Source of the DNA: Nemertoderma westbladi
Taxonomy: Eukaryota; Xenacoelomorpha; Nemertodermatida; Nemertodermatidae
Direction of reading: 5' to 3'
NCBI GenBank assembly: GCA_032718475.1
Contig: JAUCBJ010002546.1
Location: 1 to 64,000 of the forward strand
Length of the DNA stretch: 64,000 bases
Part shown: in pieces, positions 44,501-58,430 of the stretch
Numbering within the stretch: position 1 is the stretch's first letter
How the letters are laid out: the number at the start of each line of letters is the position of its first letter
The notes under the pieces: generated by a model
The model's input: only the letters and a program-made list of their open reading frames with translations
The model's database searches: none
Told to the model about the DNA's origin: nothing
Made by a program: the position numbers and the translations under genes

Positions 44501-47500
44501 GCGGTCTGTGGGTAGAAAGAGTAGATGTTAGTGGGAGCGGTCTGTGGGTAGAAAGAGTAGATGTTAGTGGGAGCGGTCTGTGGGTAGAAAGAGTAGATGT
44601 TAGCGGGAGCGGTCTGTGGGTAGAAAGAGTAGATGTTAGCGGGTAGAAAGAGTAGATGTTAGTGGGAGCGGTCTGTGGGTAGAAAGAGTAGATGTTAGTG
44701 GGAGCGGTCTGTGGGTAGAAAGAGTAGATGTTAGCGGGTAGAAAGAGTAGATGTTAGTGGGAGCGGTCTGTGGGTAGAAAGAGTAGATGTTAGTGGGAGC
44801 GGTCTGTGGGTAGAAAGAGTAGATGTTAGCGGGAGCGGTCTGTGGGTAGAAAGAGTAGATGTTAGCGGGTAGAAAGAGTAGATGTTAGTGGGAGCGGTCT
44901 GTGGGTAGAAAGAGTAGATGTTAGTGGGAGCGGTCTGTGGGTAGAAAGAGTAGATGTTAGTGGGAGCGGTCTGTGGGTAGAAAGAGTAGATGTTAGTGGG
45001 AGCGGTCTGTGGGTAGAAAGATTAGATATCAGTGGGAGCGGTCTGTGGGGCAGAAAGAGTAGATGTTAGCGGGAGCGGTCTGTGGGTAGAAAGAGTAGAT
45101 GTTAGCGGGAGCGGTCTGTGGGTAGAAAGAGTAGATGTTAGTGGGAGCGGTCTGTGGGTAGAAAGAGTAGATGTTAGCGGGAGCGGTCTGTGGGGCAGAA
45201 AGAGTAGATATTAGTGGGTAGAAAGAGTAGATGTTAGCGGGAGCGGTCTGTGGGGCAGAAAGAGTAGATATGTTAGCGGGAGCTGTCTGTGGGTAGAAAG
45301 AGTAGATGTTAGCGGGAGCGGTCTGTGGGTAGAAAGAGTAGATATTAGTGGGTAGAAAGAGTAGATGTTAGCGGGAGCGGTCTGTGGGTAGAAAGAGTAG
45401 ATGTTAGCGGGAGCGGTCTGTGGGTAGAAAGAGTAGATGTTAGCGGGAGCGGTCTGTGGGGCAGAAAGAGTAGATATTAGTGGGTAGAAAGAGTAGATAT
45501 TAGTGGGAGCGGTCTGTGGGGCAGAAAGAGTAGATATTAGTGGGTAGAAAGAGTAGATGTTAGTGGGAGCGGTCTGTGGGTAGAAAGAGTAGATGTTAGC
45601 GGGAGCGGTCTGTGGGTAGAAAGAGTAGATGTTAGCGGGAGCGGTCTGTGGGTAGAAAGAGTAGATATTAGTGGGAGCGGTCTGTGGGGCAGAAAGAGTA
45701 GATATTAGTGGGTAGAAAGAGTAGATGTTAGTGGGAGCGGTCTGTGGGTAGAAAGAGTAGATGTTAGCGGGAGCGGTCTGTGGGTAGAAAGAGTAGATAT
45801 TAGTGGGAGCGGTCTGTGGGGCAGAAAGAGTAGATATTAGTGGGTAGAAAGAGTAGATGTTAGTGGGAGCGGTCTGTGGGGTAGAAAGAGTAGCTGTTAG
45901 TGGGAGCGGTCTGTGGGTAGAAAGAGTAGATATTAGTGGGAGCGGTCTGTGGGGCAGAAAGAGTAGATATTAGTGGGTAGAAAGAGTAGATATTAGTGGG
46001 AGCGGTCTGTGGGTAGAAAGAGTAGATGTTAGCGGGAGCGGTCTGTGGGTAGAAAGAGTAGATGTTAGCGGGAGCGGTCTGTGGGGCAGAAAGAGTAGAT
46101 ATTAGTGGGTAGAAAGAGTAGATATTAGTGGGAGCGGTCTGTGGGTAGAAATAGTAGATATTAGTGGGTAGAAAGAGTAGATATTAGTGGGAGCGGTCTG
46201 TGGGGCAGAAAGAGTAGATATTAGTGGGTAGAAAGAGTAGATATTAGTGGGTAGAAAGAGTAGATGTTAGTGGGAGCGGTCTGTGGGTAGAAAGAGTAGA
46301 TATTAGTGGGTAGAAAGAGTAGATATTAGTGGGTAGAAAGAGTAGATATTAGTGGGTAGAAAGAGTAGATGTTAGTGGGAGCGGTCTGTGGGTAGAAAGA
46401 GTAGATATTAGTGGGTAGAAAGAGTAGATATTAGTGGGTAGAAAGAGTAGATATTAGTGGGTAGAAAGAGTAGATATTAGTGGGTAGAAAGAGTAGATGT
46501 TAGTGGGAGCGGTCTGTGGGTAGAAAGAGTAGATATTAGTGGGAGCGGTCTGTGGGTAGAAAGAGTAGATATTAGTGGGTAGAAAGAGTAGATATTAGTG
46601 GGAGCGGTCTGTGGGTAGAAAGAGTAGATATTAGTGGGAGCGGTCTGTGGGTAGAAAGAGTAGATATTAGTGGGTAGAAAGAGTAGATGTTAGTGGGAGC
46701 GGTCTGTGGGTAGAAAGAGTAGATGTTAGCGGGAGCGGTCTGTGGGGCAGAAAGAGTAGATATTAGTGGGAGCGGTCTGTGGGGCAGAAAGAGTAGATGT
46801 TAGCGGGAGCGGTCTGTGGGTAGAAAGAGTAGATATTAGTGGGTAGAAAGAGTAGATATTAGTGGGTAGAAAGAGTAGATATTAGTGGGTAGAAAGAGTA
46901 GATGTTAGTGGGAGCGGTCTGTGGGTAGAAAGAGTAGATATTAGTGGGTAGAAAGAGTAGATATTAGTGGGTAGAAAGAGTAGATATTAGTGGGAGCGGT
47001 CTGTGGGGCAGAAAGAGTAGATGTTAGTGGGTAGAAAGAGTAGATGTTAGTGGGAGCGGTCTGTGGGTAGAAAGAGTAGATATTAGTGGGAGCGGTCTGT
47101 GGGTAGAAAGAGTAGATATTAGTGGGTAGAAAGAGTAGATATTAGTGGGTAGAAAGAGTAGATATTAGTGGGAGCGGTCTGTGGGTAGAAAGAGTAGATA
47201 TTAGTGGGAGCGGTCTGTGGGTAGAAAGAGTAGATATTAGTGGGCAGAAAGAGTAGATATTAGTGGGTAGAAAGAGTAGATATTAGTGGGAGCGGTCTGT
47301 GGGTAGAAATAGTAGATATTAGTGGGTAGAAAGAGTAGATATTAGTGGGAGCGGTCTGTGGGTAGAAAGAGTAGATATTAGTGGGAGCGGTCTGTGGGTA
47401 GAAAGAGTAGATATTAGTGGGTAGAAAGAGTAGATGTTAGTGGGAGCGGTCTGTGGGTAGAAAGAGTAGATATTAGTGGGTAGAAAGAGTAGATATTAGT

Positions 47501-50500
47501 GGGTAGAAAGAGTAGATATTAGTGGGAGCGGTCTGTGGGTAGAAAGAGTAGATGTTAGCGGGAGCGGTCTGTGGGTAGAAAGAGTAGATATTAGTGGGAG
47601 CGGTCTGTGGGTAGAAAGAGTAGATATTAGTGGGTAGAAAGAGTAGATATTAGCGGGAGCGGTCTGTGGGTAGAAAGAGTAGATGTTAGCGGGAGCGGTC
47701 TGTGGGTAGAAAGAGTAGATATTAGTGGGTAGAAATAGTAGATGTTAGTGGGAGCGGTCTGTGGGTAGAAAGAGTAGATGTTAGCGGGAGCGGTCTGTGG
47801 GTAGAAAGAGTAGATATTAGTGGGTAGAAAGAGTAGATGTTAGCGGGTAGAAAGAGTAGATATTAGTGGGAGCGGTCTGTGGGTAGAAAGAGTAGATATT
47901 AGTGGGTAGAAAGAGTAGATATTAGTGGGTAGAAAGAGTAGATATTAGTGGGAGCGGTCTGTGGGTAGAAAGAGTAGATGTTAGCGGGAGCGGTCTGTGG
48001 GTAGAAAGAGTAGATATTAGTGGGTAGAAAGAGTAGATGTTAGCGGGTAGAAAGAGTAGATATTAGTGGGAGCGGTCTGTGGGTAGAAAGAGTAGATATT
48101 AGTGGGTAGAAAGAGTAGATATTAGTGGGTAGAAAGAGTAGATATTAGTGGGAGCGGTCTGTGGGTAGAAAGAGTAGATGTTAGCGGGAGCGGTCTGTGG
48201 GTAGAAAGAGTAGATATTAGTGGGTAGAAAGAGTAGATGTTAGCGGGTAGAAAGAGTAGATATTAGTGGGAGCGGTCTGTGGGTAGAAAGAGTAGATATT
48301 AGTGGGTAGAAAGAGTAGATGTTAGTGGGTGCGGTCTGTGGGGCAGAAAGAGTAGATATTAGTGGGAGCGGTCTGTGGGTAGAAAGAGTAGATATTAGTG
48401 GGTAGAAAGAGTAGATGTTAGCGGGTAGAAAGAGTAGATATTAGTGGGAGCGGTCTGTGGGTAGAAAGAGTAGATATTAGTGGGTAGAAAGAGTAGATGT
48501 TAGTGGGTGCGGTCTGTGGGGCAGAAAGAGTAGATATTAGTGGGTGCGGTCTGTGGGGCAGAAAGAGTAGATATTAGTGGGTAGAAAGAGTAGATGTTAG
48601 CGGGAGCGGTCTGTGGGGCAGAAAGAGTAGATGTTAGCGGGTAGAAAGAGTAGATATTAGCGGGAGCGGTCTGTGGGTAGAAAGAGTAGATGTTAGCGGG
48701 AGCGGTCTGTGGGGCAGAAAGAGTAGATATTAGTGGGTAGAAAGAGTAGATGTTAGTGGGAGCGGTCTGTGGGTAGAAAGAGTAGATATTAGTGGGAGCG
48801 GTCTGTGGGTAGAAAGAGTAGATATTAGTGGGTAGAAAGAGTAGATGTTAGCGGGTAGAAAGAGTAGATATTAGCGGGAGCGGTCTGTGGGTAGAAAGAG
48901 TAGATGTTAGCGGGAGCGGTCTGTGGGGCAGAAAGAGTAGATATTAGTGGGTAGAAAGAGTAGATGTTAGTGGGAGCGGTCTGTGGGTAGAAAGAGTAGA
49001 TATTAGTGGGAGCGGTCTGTGGGGCAGAAAGAGTAGATATTAGTGGGTAGAAAGAGTAGATGTTAGTGGGAGCGGTCTGTGGGTAGAAAGAGTAGATATT
49101 AGTGGGAGCGGTCTGTGGGTAGAAAGAGTAGATATTAGTGGGTAGAAAGAGTAGATGTTAGCGGGTAGAAAGAGTAGATATTAGCGGGAGCGGTCTGTGG
49201 GTAGAAAGAGTAGATGTTAGCGGGAGCGGTCTGTGGGGCAGAAAGAGTAGATATTAGTGGGTAGAAAGAGTAGATGTTAGTGGGAGCGGTCTGTGGGTAG
49301 AAAGAGTAGATATTAGTGGGAGCGGTCTGTGGGTAGAAAGAGTAGATATTAGTGGGTAGAAAGAGTAGATATTAGTGGGAGCGGTCTGTGGGTAGAAAGA
49401 GTAGATGTTAGCGGGAGCGGTCTGTGGGTAGAAAGAGTAGATATTAGTGGGTAGAAAGAGTAGATGTTAGCGGGTAGAAAGAGTAGATATTAGCGGGAGC
49501 GGTCTGTGGGTAGAAAGAGTAGATGTTAGCGGGAGCGGTCTGTGGGTAGAAAGAGTAGATATTAGTGGGTAGAAATAGTAGATGTTAGTGGGAGCGGTCT
49601 GTGGGTAGAAAGAGTAGATGTTAGCGGGAGCGGTCTGTGGGTAGAAAGAGTAGATATTAGTGGGAGCGGTCTGTGGGGCAGAAAGAGTAGATATTAGTGG
49701 GAGCGGTCTGTGGGGCAGAAAGAGTAGATATTAGTGGGAGCGGTCTGTGGGGTAGAAAGAGTAGATGTTAGCGGGAGCGGTCTGTGGGGCAGAAAGAGTA
49801 GATATTAGTGGGAGCGGTCTGTGGGGTAGAAAGAGTAGATATTAGTGGGCAGAAAGAGTAGATATTAGTGGGAGCGGTCTGTGGGGCAGAAAGAGTAGAT
49901 ATTAGTGGGAGCGGTCTGTGGGGCAGAAAGAGTAGATGTTAGCGGGAGCGGTCTGTGGGTAGAAAGAGTAGATATTAGTGGGTAGAAAGAGTAGATATTA
50001 GTGGGTAGAAAGAGTAGATATTAGTGGGAGCGGTCTGTGGGGCAGAAAGAGTAGATATTAGTGGGAGCGGTCTGTGGGGCAGAAAGAGTAGATGTTAGCG
50101 GGAGCGGTCTGTGGGTAGAAAGAGTAGATATTAGTGGGTAGAAAGAGTAGATGTTAGCGGGAGCGGTCTGTGGGTAGAAAGAGTAGATGTTAGCGGGTAG
50201 AAAGAGTAGATGTTAGTGGGAGCGGTCTGTGGGGCAGAAAGAGTAGATATTAGTGGGAGCGGTCTGTGGGGCAGAAAGAGTAGATATTAGTGGGTAGAAA
50301 GAGTAGATATTAGTGGGTAGAAAGAGTAGATATTAGTGGGTAGAAAGAGTAGATGTTAGCGGGAGCGGTCTGTGGGTAGAAAGAGTAGATATTAGTGGGT
50401 AGAAAGAGTAGATATTAGTGGGTAGAAAGAGTAGATGTTAGCGGGAGCGGTCTGTGGGTAGAAAGAGTAGATATTAGTGGGAGCGGTCTGTGGGTAGAAA

Positions 50501-52076
50501 GAGTAGATATTAGTGGGAGCGGTCTGTGGGGCAGAAAGAGTAGATATTAGTGGGTAGAAAGAGTAGATATTAGTGGGTAGAAAGAGTAGATGTTAGTGGG
50601 TAGAAAGAGTAGATATTAGTGGGTAGAAAGAGTAGATGTTAGCGGGAGCGGTCTGTGGGGCAGAAAGAGTAGATATTAGTGGGTAGAAAGAGTAGATATT
50701 AGTGGGTAGAAAGAGTAGATATTAGTGGGTAGAAAGAGTAGATGTTAGCGGGAGCGGTCTGTGGGTAGAAAGAGTAGATATTAGTGGGAGCGGTCTGTGG
50801 GGTAGAAAGAGTAGATATTAGCGGGAGCGGTCTGTGGGTAGAAAGAGTAGATGTTAGTGGGAGCGGTCTGTGGGTAGAAAGAGTAGATATTAGTGGGAGC
50901 GGTCTGTGGGGCAGAAAGAGTAGATATTAGTGGGTAGAAAGAGTAGATGTTAGCGGGAGCGGTCTGTGGGTAGAAAGAGTAGATATTAGTGGGAGCGGTC
51001 TGTGGGTAGAAAGAGTAGATATTAGTGGGAGCGGTCTGTGGGGCAGAAAGAGTAGATATTAGTGGGTAGAAAGAGTAGATATTAGTGGGTAGAAAGAGTA
51101 GATGTTAGTGGGTAGAAAGAGTAGATATTAGTGGGTAGAAAGAGTAGATATTAGTGGGTAGAAAGAGTAGATGTTAGCGGGAGCGGTCTGTGGGTAGAAA
51201 GAGTAGATATTAGTGGGAGCGGTCTGTGGGTAGAAAGAGTAGATATTAGTGGGAGCGGTCTGTGGGTAGAAAGAGTAGATATTAGTGGGTAGAAAGAGTA
51301 GATATTAGCGGGAGCGGTCTGTGGGTAGAAAGAGTAGATATTAGTGGGTAGAAAGAGTAGATATTAGTGGGTAGAAAGAGTAGATGTTAGCGGGAGCGGT
51401 CTGTGGGTAGAAAGAGTAGATATTAGTGGGAGCGGTCTGTGGGTAGAAAGAGTAGATATTAGTGGGAGCGGTCTGTGGGTAGAAAGAGTAGATATTAGTG
51501 GGTAGAAAGAGTAGATGTTAGTGGGAGCGGTCTGTGGGGCAGAAAGAGTAGATATTAGTGGGTAGAAAGAGTAGATATTAGTGGGTAGAAAGAGTAGATA
51601 TTAGTGGGTAGAAAGAGTAGATGTTAGTGGGTAGAAAGAGTAGATATTAGTGGGTAGAAAGAGTAGATGTTAGCGGGAGCGGTCTGTGGGTAGAAAGAGT
51701 AGATATTAGTGGGTAGAAAGAGTAGATATTAGTGGGTAGAAAGAGTAGATATTAGTGGGTAGAAAGAGTAGATGTTAGCGGGAGCGGTCTGTGGGTAGAA
51801 AGAGTAGATATTAGTGGGCAGAAAGAGTAGATGTTAGCGGGAGCGGTCTGTGGGGCAGAAAGAGTAGATATTAGTGGGTAGAAAGAGTAGATATTAGTGG
51901 GTAGAAAGAGTAGATATTAGTGGGTAGAAAGAGTAGATGTTAGCGGGAGCGGTCTGTGGGTAGAAAGAGTAGATATTAGTGGGAGCGGTCTGTGGGTAGA
52001 AAGAGTAGATATTAGTGGGAGCGGTCTGTGGGGCAGAAAGAGTAGATATTAGTGGGTAGAAAGAGTAGATGTTAGC

Positions 52077-52490
52077 GGGAGCGGTCTGTGGGGCAGAAAG
52101 AGTAGATATTAGTGGGAGCGGTCTGTGGGGCAGAAAGAGTAGATATTAGTGGGAGCGGTCTGTGGGGCAGAAAGAGTAGATATTAGTGGGAGCGGTCTGT
52201 GGGGCAGAAAGAGTAGATATTAGTGGGAGCGGTCTGTGGGGCAGAAAGAGTAGATATTAGTGGGAGCGGTCTGTGGGGCAGAAAGAGTAGATATTAGTGG
52301 GAGCGGTCTGTGGGGCAGAAAGAGTAGATATTAGTGGGAGCGGTCTGTGGGGCAGAAAGAGTAGATATTAGTGGGAGCGGTCTGTGGGGCAGAAAGAGTA
52401 GATATTAGTGGGAGCGGTCTGTGGGGCAGAAAGAGTAGATATTAGTGGGAGCGGTCTGTGGGGCAGAAAGAGTAGATATTAGTGGGTAGA
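52077..52490. repeat. Homogeneous run of 37-bp units inside the giant array
   Basis: About eleven consecutive 37-bp units of the GGGGCAG/GATATT type follow one another without a short unit. Elsewhere the two unit lengths alternate, so this run looks like a recent local expansion. Confidence 0.8.
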
Positions 52491-55129
52491 AAGAGTAGAT
52501 GTTAATGGGAGCGGTCTGTGGGTAGAAAGAGTAGATGTTAGCGGGAGCGGTCTGTGGGTAGAAAGAGTAGATGTTAGCGGGAGCGGTCTGTGGGTAGAAA
52601 GAGTAGATATTAGTGGGTAGAAAGAGTAGATATTAGTGGGAGCGGTCTGTGGGGCAGAAAGAGTAGATATTAGTGGGAGCGGTCTGTGGGGCAGAAAGAG
52701 TAGATATTAGTGGGTAGAAAGAGTAGATATTAGTGGGTAGAAAGAGTAGATATTAGTGGGAGCGGTCTGTGGGTAGAAAGAGTAGATATTAGTGGGAGCG
52801 GTCTGTGGGGCAGAAAGAGTAGATATTAGTGGGTAGAAAGAGTAGATGTTAGCGGGAGCGGTCTGTGGGTAGAAAGAGTAGATGTTAGTGGGTAGAAAGA
52901 GTAGATATTAGTGGGAGCGGTCTGTGGGGCAGAAAGAGTAGATATTAGTGGGAGCGGTCTGTGGGGCAGAAAGAGTAGATATTAGTGGGAGCGGTCTGTG
53001 GGGCAGAAAGAGTAGATATTAGTGGGTAGAAAGAGTAGATGTTAGCGGGAGCGGTCTGTGGGTAGAAAGAGTAGATATTAGTGGGAGCGGTCTGTGGGTA
53101 GAAAGAGTAGATATTAGTGGGAGCGGTCTGTGGGGCAGAAATAGTAGATATTAGTGGGTAGAAAGAGTAGATGTTAGCGGGAGCGGTCTGTGGGGCAGAA
53201 AGAGTAGATATTAGTGGGAGCGGTCTGTGGGTAGAAAGAGTAGATATTAGTGGGTAGAAAGAGTAGATATTAGTGGGTAGAAAGAGTAGATATTAGTGGG
53301 AGCGGTCTGTGGGTAGAAAGAGTAGATATTAGTGGGAGCGGTCTGTGGGGCAGAAAGAGTAGATATTAGTGGGTAGAAAGAGTAGATGTTAGCGGGAGCG
53401 GTCTGTGGGTAGAAAGAGTAGATATTAGTGGGAGCGGTCTGTGGGTAGAAAGAGTAGATATTAGTGGGAGCGGTCTGTGGGGTAGAACGAGTAGATGTTA
53501 GTGGGAGCGGTCTGTGGGGCAGAAAGAGTAGATATTAGTGGGAGCGGTCTGTGGGGCAGAAAGAGTAGATATTAGTGGGAGCGGTCTGTGGGGCAGAAAG
53601 AGTAGATATTAGTGGGTAGAAAGAGTAGATGTTAGCGGGAGCGGTCTGTGGGTAGAAAGAGTAGATGTTAGTGGGTAGAAAGAGTAGATGTTAGCGGGAG
53701 CGGTCTGTGGGTAGAAAGAGTAGATATTAGTGGGTAGAAAGAGTAGATGTTAGCGGGAGCGGTCTGTGGGTAGAAAGAGTAGATGTTAGTGGGTAGAAAG
53801 AGTAGATGTTAGCGGGAGCGGTCTGTGGGGCAGAAAGAGTAGATATTAGTGGGAGCGGTCTGTGGGTAGAAAGAGTAGATATTAGCGGGAGCGGTCTGTG
53901 GGTAGAAAGAGTAGATATTAGTGGGTAGAAAGAGTAGATATTAGTGGGTAGAAAGAGTAGATATTAGTGGGAGCGGTCTGTGGGGCAGAAAGAGTAGATA
54001 TTAGTGGGTAGAAAGAGTAGATATTAGTGGGTAGAAAGAGTAGATATTAGCGGGAGCGGTCTGTGGGGCAGAAAGAGTAGATATCAGTGGGAGCGGTCTG
54101 TGGGTAGAAAGAGTAGATATTAGTGGGAGCGGTCTGTGGGGCAGAAAGAGTAGATATTAGTGGGTAGAAAGAGTAGATGTTAGCGGGAGCGGTCTGTGGG
54201 TAGAAAGAGTAGATATTAGTGGGAGCGGTCTGTGGGTAGAAAGAGTAGATATTAGTGGGAGCGGTCTGTGGGTAGAAAGAGTAGATATTAGTGGGAGCGG
54301 TCTGTGGGTAGAAAGAGTAGATGTTAGCGGGAGCGGTCTGTGGGGCAGAAAGAGTAGATATTAGTGGGTAGAAAGAGTAGATGTTAGCGGGAGCGGTCTG
54401 TGGGGCAGAAAGAGTAGATATTAGTGGGAGCGGTCTGTGGGGCAGAAAGAGTAGATATTAGTGGGTAGAAAGAGTAGATGTTAGTGGGAGCGGTCTGTGG
54501 GGCAGAAAGAGTAGATATTAGTGGGAGCGGTCTGTGGGGCAGAAAGAGTAGATATTAGTGGGTAGAAAGAGTAGATGTTAGTGGGAGCGGTCTGTGGGGC
54601 AGAAAGAGTAGATATTAGTGGGAGCGGTCTGTGGGGCAGAAAGAGTAGATATTAGTGGGAGCGGTCTGTGGGGCAGAAATAGTAGATATTAGTGGGAGCG
54701 GTCTGTGGGGCAGAAAGAGTAGATATTAGTGGGTAGAAAGAGTAGATGTTAGTGGGAGCGGTCTGTGGGGCAGAAAGAGTAGATATTAGTGGGAGCGGTC
54801 TGTGGGGCAGAAAGAGTAGATATTAGTGGGAGCGGTCTGTGGGGCAGAAAGATTAGATATCAGTGGGAGCGGTCTGTGGGTAGAAAGAGTAGATGTTAGC
54901 GGGAGCGGTCTGTGGGTAGAAAGAGTAGATATTAGTGGGAGCGGTCTGTGGGGCAGAAAGAGTAGATATTAGTGGGAGCGGTCTGTGGGGCAGAAAGAGT
55001 AGATATTAGTGGGTAGAAAGAGTAGATGTTAGCGGGAGCGGTCTGTGGGGCAGAAAGAGTAGATATTAGTGGGTAGAAAGAGTAGATGTTAGCGGGAGCG
55101 GTCTGTGGGTAGAAAGAGTAGATGTTAGT

Positions 55130-58100
55130 GGGAGCGGTCTGTGGGTAGAAAGAGTAGATATTAGTGGGAGCGGTCTGTGGGTAGAAAGAGTAGATATTAG
55201 TGGGAGCGGTCTGTGGGGCAGAAAGAGTAGATATTAGTGGGAGCGGTCTGTGGGGCAGAAAGAGTAGATATTAGTGGGTAGAACGAGTAGATGTTAGCGG
55301 GAGCGGTCTGTGGGTAGAAAGAGTAGATGTTAGTGGGAGCGGTCTGTGGGTAGAAAGAGTAGATATTAGTGGGAGCGGTCTGTGGGGCAGAAAGAGTAGA
55401 TATTAGTGGGAGCGGTCTGTGGGGCAGAAAGAGTAGATATTAGTGGGTAGAAAGAGTAGATGTTAGCGGGAGCGGTCTGTGGGGCAGAAAGAGTAGATAT
55501 TAGTGGGTAGAAAGAGTAGATGTTAGCGGGAGCGGTCTGTGGGTAGAAAGAGTAGATATTAGTGGGTAGAAAGAGTAGATGTTAGCGGGAGCGGTCTGTG
55601 GGTAGAAAGAGTAGATATCAGTGGGTGCGGTCTGTGGGGCAGAAAGAGTAGATATTAGTGGGTAGAAAGAGTAGATGTTAGCGGGAGCGGTCTGTGGGTA
55701 GAAAGAGTAGATATTAGTGGGTAGAAAGAGTAGATGTTAGCGGGAGCGGTCTGTGGGTAGAAAGAGTAGATATCAGTGGGTGCGGTCTGTGGGGCAGAAA
55801 GAGTAGATATTAGTGGGTAGAAAGAGTAGATGTTAGCGGGAGCGGTCTGTGGGTAGAAAGAGTAGATATTAGTGGGTAGAAAGAGTAGATGTTAGCGGGA
55901 GCGGTCTGTGGGTAGAAAGAGTAGATATCAGTGGGTGCGGTCTGTGGGGCAGAAAGAGTAGATATTAGTGGGTAGAAAGAGTAGATGTTAGCGGGAGCGG
56001 TCTGTGGTAGAAAGAGTAGATGTAGCGGGAGCGGTCTGTGGGCAGAAAGAGTAGATATTAGTGGGAGCGGTCTGTGGGGCAGAAAGAGTAGATATTAGTG
56101 GGAGCGGTCTGTGGGGCAGAAAGAGTAGATATTAGTGGGAGCGGTCTGTGGGGCAGAAAGAGTAGATATTAGTGGGAGCGGTCTGTGGGGCAGAAAGAGT
56201 AGATATTAGTGGGAGCGGTCTGTGGGGCAGAAAGAGTAGATATTAGTGGGAGCGGTCTGTGGGGCAGAAAGAGTAGATATTAGTGGGTAGAAAGAGTAGA
56301 TGTTAGCGGGAGCGGTCTGTGGGTAGAAAGAGTAGATGTTAGCGGGAGCGGTCTGTGGGGCAGAAAGAGTAGATATTAGTGGGAGCGGTCTGTGGGGCAG
56401 AAAGAGTAGATATTAGTGGGTAGAAAGAGTAGATGTTAGTGGGAGCGGTCTGTGGGTAGAAAGAGTAGATATTAGTGGGTAGAAAGAGTAGATGTTAGCG
56501 GGAGCGGTCTGTGGGTAGAAAGAGTAGATGTTAGTGGGTAGAAAGAGTAGATGTTAGTGGGTAGAAAGAGTAGATATTAGTGGGAGCGGTCTGTGGGGCA
56601 GAAAGAGTAGATATTAGTGGGAGCGGTCTGTGGGGCAGAAAGAGTAGATATTAGTGGGTAGAAAGAGTAGATGTTAGTGGGAGCGGTCTGTGGGTAGAAA
56701 GAGTAGATATTAGTGGGTAGAAAGAGTAGATGTTAGCGGGAGCGGTCTGTGGGTAGAAAGAGTAGATGTTAGTGGGTAGAAAGAGTAGATGTTAGTGGGA
56801 GCGGTCTGTGGGTAGAAAGAGTAGATATTAGTGGGAGCGGTCTGTGGGTAGAAAGAGTAGATATTAGTGGGAGCGGTCTGTGGGGCAGAAAGAGTAGATA
56901 TTAGTGGGAGCGGTCTGTGGGGCAGAAAGAGTAGATATTAGTGGGTAGAAAGAGTAGATGTTAGTGGGAGCGGTCTGTGGGTAGAAAGAGTAGATATTAG
57001 TGGGTAGAAAGAGTAGATGTTAGCGGGAGCGGTCTGTGGGTAGAAAGAGTAGATGTTAGTGGGTAGAAAGAGTAGATGTTAGTGGGTAGAAAGAGTAGAT
57101 ATTAGTGGGAGCGGTCTGTGGGGCAGAAAGAGTAGATATTAGTGGGAGCGGTCTGTGGGGCAGAAAGAGTAGATATTAGTGGGTAGAAAGAGTAGATGTT
57201 AGTGGGAGCGGTCTGTGGGTAGAAAGAGTAGATATTAGTGGGTAGAAAGAGTAGATGTTAGCGGGAGCGGTCTGTGGGTAGAAAGAGTAGATGTTAGTGG
57301 GTAGAAAGAGTAGATGTTAGTGGGTAGAAAGAGTAGATATTAGTGGGAGCGGTCTGTGGGGCAGAAAGAGTAGATATTAGTGGGAGCGGTCTGTGGGGCA
57401 GAAAGAGTAGATATTAGTGGGTAGAAAGAGTAGATGTTAGTGGGAGCGGTCTGTGGGTAGAAAGAGTAGATATTAGTGGGTAGAAAGAGTAGATGTTAGC
57501 GGGAGCGGTCTGTGGGTAGAAAGAGTAGATGTTAGTGGGTAGAAAGAGTAGATGTTAGTGGGAGCGGTCTGTGGGTAGAAAGAGTAGATATTAGTGGGAG
57601 CGGTCTGTGGGTAGAAAGAGTAGATATTAGTGGGAGCGGTCTGTGGGGCAGAAAGAGTAGATATTAGTGGGAGCGGTCTGTGGGGCAGAAAGAGTAGATA
57701 TTAGTGGGTAGAACGAGTAGATGTTAGCGGGAGCGGTCTGTGGGTAGAAAGAGTAGATGTTAGTGGGAGCGGTCTGTGGGTAGAAAGAGTAGATATTAGT
57801 GGGAGCGGTCTGTGGGGCAGAAAGAGTAGATATTAGTGGGAGCGGTCTGTGGGGCAGAAAGAGTAGATATTAGTGGGTAGAAAGAGTAGATGTTAGCGGG
57901 AGCGGTCTGTGGGGCAGAAAGAGTAGATATTAGTGGGTAGAAAGAGTAGATGTTAGCGGGAGCGGTCTGTGGGTAGAAAGAGTAGATATTAGTGGGTAGA
58001 AAGAGTAGATGTTAGCGGGAGCGGTCTGTGGGTAGAAAGAGTAGATATCAGTGGGTGCGGTCTGTGGGGCAGAAAGAGTAGATATTAGTGGGTAGAAAGA

Positions 58101-58430
58101 GTAGATGTTAGCGGGAGCGGTCTGTGGGTAGAAAGAGTAGATATTAGTGGGTAGAAAGAGTAGATGTTAGCGGGAGCGGTCTGTGGGTAGAAAGAGTAGA
58201 TATCAGTGGGTGCGGTCTGTGGGGCAGAAAGAGTAGATATTAGTGGGTAGAAAGAGTAGATGTTAGCGGGAGCGGTCTGTGGGTAGAAAGAGTAGATATT
58301 AGTGGGTAGAAAGAGTAGATGTTAGCGGGAGCGGTCTGTGGGTAGAAAGAGTAGATATCAGTGGGTGCGGTCTGTGGGGCAGAAAGAGTAGATATTAGTG
58401 GGTAGAAAGAGTAGATGTTAGCGGGAGCGG
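55130..58430. repeat. ~2430-bp block duplication containing a 155-bp higher-order repeat
   Basis: The rare variant TAGAACGAGTAG occurs at about 55281 and 57711. The variant GATATCAGTGGGTGCGG occurs at about 55614, 55769 and 55924 and again at 58044, 58199 and 58354. All pairs are offset by 2430 bp, and within each triplet the spacing is 155 bp, equal to unit lengths 37+23+36+23+36. In the first copy, a short stretch at 56000-56045 has lost single bases (CTGTGGTAG, GATGTAGC). Confidence 0.85.

Noticed and set aside
45032-45214. Repeat protein GSGLWVERVDVS in the giant array (also 62947-63129)
   Set aside because: The frame survives only where 36-bp units happen to run together. The 37- and 23-bp units break it everywhere else.
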